Shown here one piece after another: positions 42,644 through 51,226 of a stretch of 64,000 nucleotides of DNA. A program made the translations under genes and the position numbers. Every line of letters starts with the position of its first letter. The first letter of the stretch is position 1. Origin of the DNA: DTKD01 sp964494345 (lineage in GTDB: Bacteria > Armatimonadota > UBA5829). A model generated the notes under the pieces. That model did not search any database. It saw only the letters and a list, made by a program, of their open reading frames with translations, and was not told the origin of the DNA. The stretch is from the NCBI GenBank assembly GCA_964494345.1, contig CAZBSI010000003.1, positions 1 to 64,000 of the forward strand, written 5' to 3'.

Positions 42644-43672
42644 CTAAGGCGCAGGCGGCGGTGCGTACTTCACCAGGTCTCCTTCGACCGGTTTTTCGGC
42701 GCCCTCCGCAACTGCAAATGTAATCTCAGCGGTCTTATCCTCAATCCTGGTTATGCTTCCAGTGCCGATCAGTTCGGTGAGAACCTTCAGCACCTCACCT
42801 GTGTCCGGGTCTCTCAGCACCCTACCCTTTTTATGAAGCTCAATTTTATCTCCGGGCAAATATCCTTTTGATGTCCCGATATTCGCGATGATAACCGAGC
42901 CTTCTATGTTAAGCACAACCCCGTCCGGGCGCGCCATTGGCCGATTTTTGGGCGTGAGCACCAGTTTCTTAGCGTCAAGAGCAGCGCAGAAATTGCACAG
43001 CCAGTCGTCAATGGCCTTCTTGGTGGCGACGCCGAGGATGGTGTTCATAAAGTCTGTGCTGCCGAACTCAATGCCTCCGAGTCCGCTGCGGCCTAGTGCA
43101 GCTATCTGGACTTTGCCGCGCGAATCCTCCCCTTTACCGTTATAGCTGCCGAGAATCTCCGCCGTCTCCGCATCTACAACTCTGATATCCACCTCCACAT
43201 TAGCTTTCGTGTTTGAGGATCTGACGCCCGCAAGCCCGCCGATTACTCCGCCAATCCCGCCTGTATTGCGGGTGGCCCAGGCAAACTGCGTGACTTTGCC
43301 CATAAGGAGATAGTCAACGCCGACCACCTTTCCGATTTTAACCGCCGTGCGAGCATCGACTCGTGAAGATGCGCCCAGATCCTGCTCGGCTATAGCTTTA
43401 TCCAGCAGGTTGCGCTCCATCAGCCTGAACTGGTTCTTTTCAAGCATCGTGGTGGTCAATATATCCGCAAGCCCGGTGCCGACATCCCAGTTCGTGCCCC
43501 ACCAGGCTTCCCGCCTAATGGCGCCGTCGTCCAAAGCGACGATCGCAATCGAGGGCCGCTCGGCGATCGGCACATATTGCCCCTGTGGTTGCGGTGTCGC
43601 CTCCGCAGCACATACCGGCAGGGTCAGCGCCACAAACAGGCCAATTATAATCGTCATACTCAATCGTCTCAT
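42644..43672 (-). CDS. CsgG-family periplasmic/outer-membrane protein
   Basis: A 342-aa exported protein: signal peptide MRRLSMTIIIGLFVALTLPVCA, ribosome site AAGGAGGG. Residues about 35-230 match the CsgG domain: SIAIVALDDGAI, GLADILTTTMLEKNQFRLMERNLLDKAI, TAVKIGKVVGVDYLLMGKVTQF and ANVEVDIRVVDAETAEIL. A C-terminal beta-rich extension (about 255-335) follows. CsgG in E. coli is a curli secretion pore. Many bacterial CsgG-domain proteins are stand-alone, and no curli genes are nearby, so curli secretion should not be assumed. Confidence 0.9.
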   Translation of the reverse strand: MRRLSMTIIIGLFVALTLPVCAAEATPQPQGQYVPIAERPSIAIVALDDGAIRREAWWGTNWDVGTGLADILTTTMLEKNQFRLMERNLLDKAIAEQDLGASSRVDARTAVKIGKVVGVDYLLMGKVTQFAWATRNTGGIGGVIGGLAGVRSSNTKANVEVDIRVVDAETAEILGSYNGKGEDSRGKVQIAALGRSGLGGIEFGSTDFMNTILGVATKKAIDDWLCNFCAALDAKKLVLTPKNRPMARPDGVVLNIEGSVIIANIGTSKGYLPGDKIELHKKGRVLRDPDTGEVLKVLTELIGTGSITRIEDKTAEITFAVAEGAEKPVEGDLVKYAPPPAP

Positions 43673-43732
43673 AAAAGCCCTCCTTGGTACGAAGATTCGC
43701 CTCAGTCAGTCTATCGGACGATAAATGCCCTC

Positions 43733-45118
43733 TCAACAGGCATCGGCCAAAAGCTGTTTGGCCTGTGCAATCTGTTTTTTTACCTGATCGGGGGCCGTGC
43801 CGCCATCTGCCGTGCGCGCGACGACGCTGGCCTCCACTGTAAGCATACCCGCGATATCATCGGGCGCTGCGGGGGCGTACTTTTTTATCTCATCAAGGCT
43901 CAGGTCTGTCATTTCCTTGCCCGCCTCCACGCAATATCCGACCAGCGCGCCCACCTGTTCATGTGCAGTTCTAAACGATATCCCCTGACGAACAAGGGCA
44001 TCGGCAAGGTCGGTGGCAGTCGAAAAAGCCTCGCCTGCGGCCTGGTGCATTCGGTCGGAGTTGAATACTGCGCTTGCCAACATTAGTTTGAACACGACAA
44101 GCGACGCCTGCGCGGTGTCGGTGGCGTCGAAGAGCCGCTCCTTGTCCTCCTGCAGGTCGCGATTATAAGCCATCGGCAGGCCCTTTTGCAGGGTGAGTAT
44201 CGCCATAAGGTCCCCTATCACCCGTGCGCTTTTGCCTCGAACCAACTCCGCCACATCCGGGTTCTTCTTCTGGGGCATAATCGACGACCCCGTGGTCACC
44301 GAATCGTCCAGCACAACAAATCCGAACTCAGAGGTGTTCCAGAGTATGAATTCCTCGCTGAAACGCGACAGATGGGTCATCAATATCGCGCAGGCAGAAA
44401 TATACTCCGACGCCCAATCCCGGTCAGCGACTGTGTCGAGGCTGTTTTCGGATACGGAATCGAAGCCCAACTCATCGGCCACAAATTGCCTGTCTATCGG
44501 AAACGTAGTGCCTGCAAGCGCCCCCGCACCCAGCGGCAGAACGTTGAGCCTCTTCCGACAATCCGCAAACCTCTGCCTGTCGCGCTCCAGCATCCAGAAA
44601 TATGACATAAGATAGTGCCCCAGCAGCACCGGTTGGGCATGCTGGAGGTGCGTATAGCCTGGCAGGATTACGTTTGCATGCGCCTCGGCCTGATCGACGA
44701 CCACTCGTTGCAGATCAACAATGCGTGTATTAATGACGTCGATGGCCTCTCGCAGATATAGCTTAACATCCGTGGCCACCTGGTCATTTCGACTTCTTGC
44801 GGTGTGCAGCTTCCTGGCGGGCTCCCCTATCCGCTCAACCAGGAGTTTCTCGACGTTCATGTGAACATCTTCGGCACTGGTGTCGAACTCGATTTTGCCT
44901 GAATCATAGTCATCGAGAATCGAGCGCAGGCCCTGCACAATTGTTTCAGCCTCATCCTGTTGGATTATCCCGCATTTGCCCAGCATCCGTGCGTGAGCGA
45001 TGCTTGCAGTTATGTCGTGAGCGATCAGCCGGCAGTCGAACGAAATCGACTCGGTGAAATCCTCGACTGCCTTATCTGTCGCCTTTTGAAATCTTCCGCC
45101 CCAGAGTTTCTTTTTCAC
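43733..45118 (-). CDS. argH: Argininosuccinate lyase
   Basis: Splits argininosuccinate into arginine and fumarate, the last step of arginine synthesis. 461 aa with KKKLWGGRFQKATDKAVEDF at the N-terminus, TARSRNDQVATDVKL near 109 and the fumarase-superfamily signature GSSIMPQKKNPD near 278. GTG at 45118 with AGGAAG upstream. The gene stands alone, divergent from the first Spy-like gene; no argG is adjacent. Confidence 0.97.
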   Translation of the reverse strand: MKKKLWGGRFQKATDKAVEDFTESISFDCRLIAHDITASIAHARMLGKCGIIQQDEAETIVQGLRSILDDYDSGKIEFDTSAEDVHMNVEKLLVERIGEPARKLHTARSRNDQVATDVKLYLREAIDVINTRIVDLQRVVVDQAEAHANVILPGYTHLQHAQPVLLGHYLMSYFWMLERDRQRFADCRKRLNVLPLGAGALAGTTFPIDRQFVADELGFDSVSENSLDTVADRDWASEYISACAILMTHLSRFSEEFILWNTSEFGFVVLDDSVTTGSSIMPQKKNPDVAELVRGKSARVIGDLMAILTLQKGLPMAYNRDLQEDKERLFDATDTAQASLVVFKLMLASAVFNSDRMHQAAGEAFSTATDLADALVRQGISFRTAHEQVGALVGYCVEAGKEMTDLSLDEIKKYAPAAPDDIAGMLTVEASVVARTADGGTAPDQVKKQIAQAKQLLADAC

Positions 45119-45284
45119 GGTATTCTTCCTATTTTATACTGTCGATATCACTACCCATTTATTCCTTGCCCGCCATCCATTTGCCTTCATGTCGACCTCA
45201 AGAATCATATATAAATCCGTAACCGCGACCAAAAGAGCGCGTCATAACTAACGTAGACATTCTTGCAAATGGGGTAGTTCCAAG

Positions 45285-45872
45285 ATGCGAAAATACAGAC
45301 TGATAGTTCCACTAATTATCTCGTTCATCGTCCTGGTATTTTGCAGCCAGGGAGTGTTTGCTCAGCCGAAGTCAAAAACGAAATCGGCGAAGGCCGCACG
45401 CGCGCTGAAGCTGACTGATGCCCAGAAAACAGCCATCAAGGGCATTCGGGCTGATGCCGCCGCTCAAATCAAGGCTGTTCGGGCCGACGCATCTCTCACC
45501 AAGGATGCAAAAAGAGCGAAGATTTTGGCCATACGCCAGGCTGCGCGCAAGCAGATCCGATCGCAGCTGACTCCCGCACAGCAAAAATTGTTTTTGAAGC
45601 ACCGCAAAAAGGCAAGAATAAATGCGGCTAGAAAGCTCGCGAGATTTCTCAAGCTTACCGCCGAGCAGCGCGCCTCGATCAAAGCCATTATGAAAGATCG
45701 ACACACGCAGATAGTGGCGGTACGAAAAAATGCGTCCCTTTCGGCAGAGGCCAAGAGAGATCAAATCAAGGCTATCCGAACAGCCACACGGGCGCGGTTT
45801 CGTGAGGTGCTGACACCTGAACAGCGGGAGAAACTCGATGCAGCGAAAGGCAAGCGGTTCAGAAAAAAGTGA
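45285..45872 (+). CDS. Spy/CpxP-like periplasmic LTXXQ-repeat protein
   Basis: A 195-aa exported, very basic helical protein. Signal peptide MRKYRLIVPLIISFIVLVFC; then two repeats of about 75 residues. Each starts with LTDAQKTAIKGI or LTAEQRASIKAI, continues with AVRADASLTKDAKRAKI or AVRKNASLSAEAKRDQI, and ends LTPAQQ or LTPEQRE. This is the LTXXQ pattern of Spy/CpxP-like periplasmic chaperones. A related gene follows 218 bp downstream and another lies at 59086. Strong hairpins follow the stop. Confidence 0.82.
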   Translation: MRKYRLIVPLIISFIVLVFCSQGVFAQPKSKTKSAKAARALKLTDAQKTAIKGIRADAAAQIKAVRADASLTKDAKRAKILAIRQAARKQIRSQLTPAQQKLFLKHRKKARINAARKLARFLKLTAEQRASIKAIMKDRHTQIVAVRKNASLSAEAKRDQIKAIRTATRARFREVLTPEQREKLDAAKGKRFRKK

Positions 45873-45887
45873 ACCCGGTTCAGCCTA

Positions 45888-45966
45888 AAAGGTGGTGTGC
45901 TTGGGGCAGCTTGCCGCCACCTTTCCGCCTTTGCCTCCGGTGACCCTCCTCCGGAGGCTTTTTATT
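45888..45966 (+). terminator. Double hairpin terminator
   Basis: AAAGGTGG (45888-45895) pairs with CCACCTTT (45917-45924), then GCCTCCGG (45933-45940) pairs with CCGGAGGC (45951-45958) followed by TTTTTATTTG. The second hairpin is the classical terminator of the first Spy-like gene. Confidence 0.9.
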
Positions 45967-46090
45967 TGCCTCGTGCGGTGTTAATTGCGTGTAATATGCG
46001 GGAATTATGATCATGTAGCATCTGTGTAACGAATCTACGAAAGGATAGTATCGGGGCGCGGCGATGTCGCGTGTTCGAGAGAGATTCACG

Positions 46091-46690
46091 ATGCATAGAA
46101 TGAAATTAGTGCTCTTGGCGGCGCTTGTGTTAGGGGCATCGGTGCTGGTGCTGCAGGCCGCTTCTGCGGCGAAGGTGGTGCGAGCAGGTGCGGGGCCGGA
46201 GATGTCCAAAGTCGAGCTGAACCTATCGGCCGACCAGATCGCCAAGATAGAAGCAATACGGAAGGAAGCCAGGGAGCAGAGGTTGGCTATCGATAAAGAG
46301 GCGCTGACCCGAGAGGCCAGGCGCGATAAGATCATCGAGCTCCAGAGGAGCACCCATGAGAAGGTGATGGGAGTGCTGACCCCTGAGCAGAGAGCGAAAT
46401 GGGATGCGAAGATAGCCGAACGCCGCTCTCATCGATTTGACAAGCTGAGTGAATTCCTCGGCTTAAGCCCGGAACAGCAGGCCCAGGTGAAGGCTATAAC
46501 CGCAAACGAACGAGCCAGCCTGAATGCAGTCCGCAACGATAAGAGTCTGAGTAATGCGGATAAGCGTGCACAGGCAAAGGCAATCCGCAGCGACGCGCGG
46601 GAAAAGTTCCTGCAGGTGCTGACTCCTGAGCAAAAAGCGAAACTGCAGTCTGCCCACGAAGGCAAGCGCCCGCGTGCTCGGGTAAGATAA
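46091..46690 (+). CDS. Spy/CpxP-like periplasmic LTXXQ-repeat protein (second)
   Basis: A 199-aa exported helical protein, paralogous in design to the one at 45285. The start at 46091 (MHRMKLVLLAALVLGA) follows GAGAGA; ATG at 46064 or 46100 is possible. After the signal peptide there are two similar halves, LNLSADQIAKIEAIRKEARE ... LTPEQRAKWDAK and LGLSPEQQAQVKAI ... LTPEQKAKLQSA, with a DKSLSNADKRAQAKAI linker. The C-terminus is Arg-rich. A periplasmic chaperone or metal/envelope-stress role by family analogy; unproven. Confidence 0.82.
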   Translation: MHRMKLVLLAALVLGASVLVLQAASAAKVVRAGAGPEMSKVELNLSADQIAKIEAIRKEAREQRLAIDKEALTREARRDKIIELQRSTHEKVMGVLTPEQRAKWDAKIAERRSHRFDKLSEFLGLSPEQQAQVKAITANERASLNAVRNDKSLSNADKRAQAKAIRSDAREKFLQVLTPEQKAKLQSAHEGKRPRARVR

Positions 46691-46714
46691 CTGATAACCG
46701 GCGCTGACCGAGTG

Positions 46715-46743
46715 TTGACAAGGGCGCAGGGACGTGATAAGAT
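46715..46743 (+). promoter_or_regulatory. Consensus promoter of rplU operon
   Basis: TTGACA (46715-46720) and TAAGAT (46738-46743) with a 17-bp spacer, placing transcription start near 46750, about 67 nt before the rplU start. Confidence 0.88.
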
Positions 46744-46761
46744 AACGGGTTAGTGTGTGTT

Positions 46762-46786
46762 GGGGCGCTGAGGATATCAGTGCCCC
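46762..46786 (+). promoter_or_regulatory. Leader hairpin of rplU mRNA
   Basis: GGGGCGCTGA pairs with TCAGTGCCCC (one G-T pair) around GGATA. It lies in the short leader between promoter and ribosome site, without a T-run, so it is more likely a regulatory ribosomal-protein leader structure than a terminator. Confidence 0.55.
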
Positions 46787-46816
46787 TTCGATAACTCGGT
46801 GCAGCGGGGGTTAGAA

Positions 46817-47128
46817 GTGTACGCCATTATAAGAGCCGGCGGCAAACAATACAAGGTCGCCGAAAATGACATAATCGAGGTCAATAAACTCGACGCCGAA
46901 GAGGGCGCAGAGATCGTCTTTAACGAAGTGCTGTTGGTCAGTGACGAAGACGGCGTCAAGATCGGATCGCCTTACGTGGTAGGCGCATCTGTTACGACCA
47001 AAGTAACTCGGCAATTTAAAGGCCGCAAAGTCAGAGGCTTCACTTATAAGCCGAAGAAAAATATTCACAGACGGTATGGGCACAGGCAGTTGCTCACCTC
47101 CGTCTCGATACAGAAGATTTCAGCCTGA
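46817..47128 (+). CDS. rplU: 50S ribosomal protein L21
   Basis: A 103-aa ribosomal protein. The start is GTG at 46817 (YAIIRAGGKQYKV follows), 6 nt after GGGG; this gives the family length. The body contains VASVTTKV-like strands and the conserved FKGRKVRGFTYKPKKNIHRRYGHRQ. First gene of the rplU-rpmA unit, followed by rpmA after 13 bp. Confidence 0.97.
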   Translation: MYAIIRAGGKQYKVAENDIIEVNKLDAEEGAEIVFNEVLLVSDEDGVKIGSPYVVGASVTTKVTRQFKGRKVRGFTYKPKKNIHRRYGHRQLLTSVSIQKISA

Positions 47129-47141
47129 GGGGTAGATAGAT

Positions 47142-47402
47142 ATGGCGCATAAAAAAGGACTTGGCAGTACTAGAAACGGTCGGGATAGTAACCCGAAAAG
47201 ACTCGGCGTAAAAGAGTTTGCCGGTGAAGTTGTGACGGCAGGCAGCATTCTGGTTCGTCAGCGCGGCACGCCGCTCAACGCCGGTGTGAACGTGGGCAGA
47301 GGCAAAGATGATACTCTGTATGCCAAGATTGATGGCGAGGTCAAGTTTGAGACCCTCGGCGGCAAGAGAAGAGTCAGCGTCTACCCGGCGATCGCGAGCT
47401 AG
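47142..47402 (+). CDS. rpmA: 50S ribosomal protein L27
   Basis: 86 aa with the diagnostic start MAHKKGLGSTRNGRDSNPKR, LGVKEFAGEVV, GSILVRQRGT and NVGRGKDDTLYAKIDGEVKF. The N-terminus begins directly with AHKKG, so there is no cleaved Firmicutes-type N-terminal extension. The stop codon lies inside a perfect 22-bp palindrome, and a long terminator separates it from obgE. Confidence 0.98.
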   Translation: MAHKKGLGSTRNGRDSNPKRLGVKEFAGEVVTAGSILVRQRGTPLNAGVNVGRGKDDTLYAKIDGEVKFETLGGKRRVSVYPAIAS

Positions 47403-47411
47403 CTCGCGATC
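47390..47411. repeat. Perfect 22-bp palindrome across the rpmA stop codon
   Basis: GATCGCGAGCT/AGCTCGCGATC is self-complementary over 22 bp and includes the last two rpmA codons and the TAG stop. Confidence 0.85.
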
Positions 47412-47427
47412 CCACCACTTCGTCTGT

Positions 47428-47470
47428 AAGGGGAGATGAATCGCGAATCGATTCGTCTTCCCTTTTTATT
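47428..47470 (+). terminator. Long intrinsic terminator between rpmA and obgE
   Basis: AAGGGGAGATGAATCG pairs over 16 bp (two wobble pairs) with CGATTCGTCTTCCCTT, loop CGAAT, followed by TTTATTTAT. It partly or fully uncouples obgE from the ribosomal-protein message. Confidence 0.92.
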
Positions 47471-47508
47471 TATAGTCTCACGTGTCAGGCAATTCCAAAT
47501 AATATACA

Positions 47509-48804
47509 ATGCAATTCGTAGATCAGGTCGACATAAACATAAAAGCTGGGGATGGCGGCAACGGTATCGTGGCATTTAGACACGAAAAATACGTGCCGCG
47601 TGGCGGGCCATCGGGTGGTAATGGTGGCAGAGGGGGCAGCATCGTTATAAAAGCCGACGCTGACCTGAACACACTGGTGGATCTGCGTTACAAAAAACAC
47701 TACAGAGCCGATCGTGGCGGCGACGGCGGCCCCAACGATTGCAACGGCAAAAGAGGTAAGAACCTGACACTCAGGGTGCCGATTGGGACTGTGGTGTTGG
47801 ATGCGGAGACCGGCCGGGTGCTTGCTGATCTGACCACCGATAAACAAAAATACGTGGCCGCAGCAGGAGGGGAGGGCGGTAGAGGAAATGCCAGCTTTGC
47901 CACCTCCAGCCAACAAGCCCCAAAATTCGCAGAAAAAGGGGAGCCGACCGACGAAATAGCTCTGAGATTGGAACTGAAGCTCATAGCAGATGTGGGGTTG
48001 ATCGGCTATCCAAGCGTAGGAAAATCCACGCTTATATCCAAAATTTCAGCGGCGAAGCCTAAAATCGCAGATTATCCGTTCACTACGCTGGTGCCGAACC
48101 TCGGTGTGGTGAAAGTCGAGCATAAGTCCTTTGTTGTGGCGGATATGCCGGGGTTGATCGAGGGGGCGCACACAGGCGCGGGGTTGGGTCACCAATTCTT
48201 AAGACACATAGAGCGCACGCGACTGCTGGTTCATATTATCGACGTTTCCGGCTACACGGAGCGCGACCCGATGGAGGACTTCGATAATATTAACAACGAG
48301 CTGCGGTTGCACTCGGAGAAGTTGGCCGAACTGCCGCAGATGGTGGCTCTGAATAAAGCTGATATGCCGGATTCTGGTGATATTATCGATCGACTTCGAC
48401 CCGATTTGGAAGACAGGGGGCTTGAAGTCTTCGCGATCTCAGCGCTTACGGGCCAGGGTCTGCAACCTCTTATCTATAGGATAATGGAACGGCTGGAACA
48501 ACTGCCGCAGTCGGAACTGCCGGCAGATGAAACTCAGGATGAGGTTGTGCGGTTCACGGTGGAGCCGGCGGACACCTGGGATGCACAGAAGATCGGCGAA
48601 AATGAGTATGAGGTGACGGGCAAAGCGGTCGAGATGCTCATTCGGCGCACGGATTTGGAAAACGAATACGCCCTTCGCAGGCTGCACCGGCAGCTTGATA
48701 AGCTCGGTGTGATCAGCAGCCTTCGGAAACTGGGGGCCGGCGAAGGGGATACGGTGATGATTTACGGAATCGAGTTCGAGTATACCGATGAAATTTACGG
48801 ATAA
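47509..48804 (+). CDS. obgE: Obg-family GTPase ObgE/CgtA
   Basis: Ribosome-assembly and stringency GTPase, 431 aa. The Gly-rich Obg fold fills the first ~155 residues (GGNGGRGGSI, GGDGGPNDCNGKRG). The G domain has P-loop GYPSVGKSTLI, DMPGLIEGA, NKAD and SALTGQG. A C-terminal OCT domain (about 350-431) ends with GDTVMIYGIEFEYTDE. No strong ribosome site precedes the ATG at 47509, which lies just after AT-rich DNA. The 3' end overlaps proB by 17 bp. Confidence 0.97.
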   Translation: MQFVDQVDINIKAGDGGNGIVAFRHEKYVPRGGPSGGNGGRGGSIVIKADADLNTLVDLRYKKHYRADRGGDGGPNDCNGKRGKNLTLRVPIGTVVLDAETGRVLADLTTDKQKYVAAAGGEGGRGNASFATSSQQAPKFAEKGEPTDEIALRLELKLIADVGLIGYPSVGKSTLISKISAAKPKIADYPFTTLVPNLGVVKVEHKSFVVADMPGLIEGAHTGAGLGHQFLRHIERTRLLVHIIDVSGYTERDPMEDFDNINNELRLHSEKLAELPQMVALNKADMPDSGDIIDRLRPDLEDRGLEVFAISALTGQGLQPLIYRIMERLEQLPQSELPADETQDEVVRFTVEPADTWDAQKIGENEYEVTGKAVEMLIRRTDLENEYALRRLHRQLDKLGVISSLRKLGAGEGDTVMIYGIEFEYTDEIYG

Positions 48805-49909
48805 ACCGGTTAAGCGAGTAGTGGTCAAGGTCGGAACCAGCAGTCTGGTGGACGATCAGGGCGCCATTGATTCTCAGAAACTGGGTGAGTTGGTCGGTCA
48901 GCTTGCCGCCCTCGAAGAGCAGAGGCTGGAGGTCATTTTAGTCAGTTCCGGAGCCATTCGCGCCGGGATGGAGAGGCTGGGCCTGACAGAGCGTCCGAAA
49001 ACTATCCCCGAACAGCAGGCCAGCGCGGCAATCGGCCAGGGAGCTTTGATGCAGAAATACGCCGAGCTTTTCTCGGCCCACGAGATATTGCCCGCCCAGG
49101 TGCTGGTGACGCGCGACGACTTTCATAACCGACTGCGTTATTTGAACATCCGCAACACTCTTTATACTCTGCTGAGGTTCGGGTGTTTGCCGATTATCAA
49201 CGAAAACGACACTGTGGCGACTGATGAGATCAGAATCGGGGACAACGATACGCTCTCAGCGCTTGTGGCGGCCTCGGTCGGGGCGGATCTGCTGGTGATA
49301 CTGTCGGATGTCGACGGGCTGTATGATGGGGATCCGCGAAGCGGCGGAGATTGTAAATTGATCGATGAAGTGCCAAGAATCACCCCTGAAATAGAGGCAT
49401 TGGCGGGGGGCACCAGCGGAGTGTGCGGCGTCGGCGGGATGAGAACCAAGATAGAAGCCGCGAAGGTGGCCACCAATTGCGGGGTTCGGATGGTGATAGC
49501 CAATGCGTCCAGGCCAAATGCCATAGTTGACGCCGCGGCTGGGGTTATGGTCGGCACGAGGTTTTTGGCTAAGAAAGTTGAGTTGAATCATCGCAAGAGA
49601 TGGATCGCGTTTGGCAATCGGGTAAAGGGCAGTGTAATCATAAATGAAGGCGCTCGCAAGATGCTGGTGGGCCGGGGCAAGAGCCTCCTGGCAGCGGGAA
49701 TCGTGGGCTGCGAGGGCGTCTTCGAAATTGGCGACCTGGTGGCGGTGGTTGATGAAAATAACACGCAGATCGCCAGGGGTTTGACCAATTATGCCGCGTC
49801 TGAGCTTGATTTAATTAGAGGTAAGCACAGCGACGAAATAGAAAATATACTTGGGCATAAGGACTTTGATGAGGTTATTCATAGAGATAACCTTGTAATG
49901 GGAGTCTGA
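48788..49909 (+). CDS. proB: Glutamate 5-kinase
   Basis: First step of proline synthesis, glutamate to gamma-glutamyl phosphate. 373 aa: VVVKVGTSSLVDDQGAID (amino-acid-kinase start), VLVTRDDFHNRLRYLNIRNT, INENDTVATDEIRIGDND, LVILSDVDGLYDGDPR and GGMRTKIEAAKVA. The C-terminal PUA domain (about 280-365) is present. It begins inside the obgE 3' end and is followed by proA after 40 bp. Confidence 0.97.
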   Translation: MKFTDKPVKRVVVKVGTSSLVDDQGAIDSQKLGELVGQLAALEEQRLEVILVSSGAIRAGMERLGLTERPKTIPEQQASAAIGQGALMQKYAELFSAHEILPAQVLVTRDDFHNRLRYLNIRNTLYTLLRFGCLPIINENDTVATDEIRIGDNDTLSALVAASVGADLLVILSDVDGLYDGDPRSGGDCKLIDEVPRITPEIEALAGGTSGVCGVGGMRTKIEAAKVATNCGVRMVIANASRPNAIVDAAAGVMVGTRFLAKKVELNHRKRWIAFGNRVKGSVIINEGARKMLVGRGKSLLAAGIVGCEGVFEIGDLVAVVDENNTQIARGLTNYAASELDLIRGKHSDEIENILGHKDFDEVIHRDNLVMGV

Positions 49910-49949
49910 TGGCGGACAATATACGCAATCTCCGCTTTGAGGAAGAGAT

Positions 49950-51197
49950 ATGAGCGAAGTTAGAGATAAATGCGCTGCGGCGAAGGCTGCGGCCGCGAAG
50001 CTGGCGACTGTGGGGTCTGCGGTGAAAGACGCGGCTCTGATGGCTATGGCGGACGCTTTTGAGGCCGAAAAAGAGGCGTTGATAGAGGCCAATCGCATCG
50101 ACACTGCGGCGGCTGAGAAAAACGGTATATCCGGGGCGATGCTCAAGCGACTTACGCTCGATGATAAGAAAATCGGTCAGATGGCGGATGGAGTAAGGCA
50201 GATTGCCGCGCTGCGCGACCCTGTCGGGGAGACCATAGAGGCGTATCTTCGACCCAACGGAATGGAAGTGCGCAAGGTAAGGGTTCCTATCGGGGTTATC
50301 GGAATTATCTACGAATCGCGCCCGAATGTGACTGCTGATGCGGCGGCGTTGTGCATAAAATCCGGCAACGCGGTTGTGTTGAGGGGTGGTTCGGAGGCGA
50401 TCAACACGAACCTTGCCATTGCCAGGATTATTCAGAGTTCTATCACGGCGGCCGGGTTGCCCGAAGGCGTAGTGCAGATTATCGAGACCACGGACAGGCA
50501 GGCGGCGCGCGAATTGATGGGGATGCAGGATTATGTGGATTGCCTGATCCCTCGGGGTGGCAAAAACCTGGTGCGCACAGTCGTGGAAACCTCGACCATT
50601 CCTGTCATCTGGCACCTCGACGGCAACTGCCATGTGTATATAGACGAGGCCGCGGATATGGGGATGGCGGGGGATATCGCTTTTAACGCCAAGGTTCAGA
50701 ACCCCAGCGTGTGTAATGCGGCGGAGACTATGCTAGTGCATAAGTCTGTGGCCAAAGACTTTTTGCCTGCGGTTTGTGAGAGACTTACGCAGGCAGGGGT
50801 GGAGTTGCGCGGCTGCGAAAAGACGAGAAGGCTGGTAAATGGCATAAAAGAAGCGACTGAGGAGGATTGGGGGGAGGAGTATCTTGACCTGATCCTTGCT
50901 GTTAAGGTCGTGGAAAACATCGACGAAGCCATAGATCATATTAACAAATACGGCAGCAATCATACTGACGCTATAGTCACTGAGAATTATTCGGCGGCCC
51001 GGCAGTTTGTGAACGAAGTCGATTCTGCCTGCGTATTCGTGAATGTGTCGACGAGGTTCTCTGATGGATACGAGTTCGGCAAGGGCGCGGAGATGGGCAT
51101 CTCGACGCAGAAACTGCACGCAAGAGGGCCGATGGGTATCGAAGAGCTTACCACTTATAAATATGTGGTGACGGGAAACGGCCAACTGCGAGGATGA
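49950..51197 (+). CDS. proA: Gamma-glutamyl phosphate reductase
   Basis: Second step of proline synthesis, reducing gamma-glutamyl phosphate to glutamate semialdehyde. 415 aa with IGVIGIIYESRPNVTADAA, LRGGSEAINTN, LIPRGGKNLVRTV and the C-terminal FEFGKGAEMGISTQKLHARGP-type segment of the aldehyde-dehydrogenase fold; the catalytic Cys is in QNPSVCNAAETMLV. ATG at 49950 with GAGGAAGAG upstream. Operon with proB. Confidence 0.97.
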   Translation: MSEVRDKCAAAKAAAAKLATVGSAVKDAALMAMADAFEAEKEALIEANRIDTAAAEKNGISGAMLKRLTLDDKKIGQMADGVRQIAALRDPVGETIEAYLRPNGMEVRKVRVPIGVIGIIYESRPNVTADAAALCIKSGNAVVLRGGSEAINTNLAIARIIQSSITAAGLPEGVVQIIETTDRQAARELMGMQDYVDCLIPRGGKNLVRTVVETSTIPVIWHLDGNCHVYIDEAADMGMAGDIAFNAKVQNPSVCNAAETMLVHKSVAKDFLPAVCERLTQAGVELRGCEKTRRLVNGIKEATEEDWGEEYLDLILAVKVVENIDEAIDHINKYGSNHTDAIVTENYSAARQFVNEVDSACVFVNVSTRFSDGYEFGKGAEMGISTQKLHARGPMGIEELTTYKYVVTGNGQLRG

Positions 51198-51226
51198 TTG
51201 CCGGATAAGCGGCGGAGGTTGTGGGA

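Noticed and set aside
42644..43672. Curli secretion locus
   Set aside because: Only a CsgG-domain protein is present; no csgA, B, E or F-like genes nearby.
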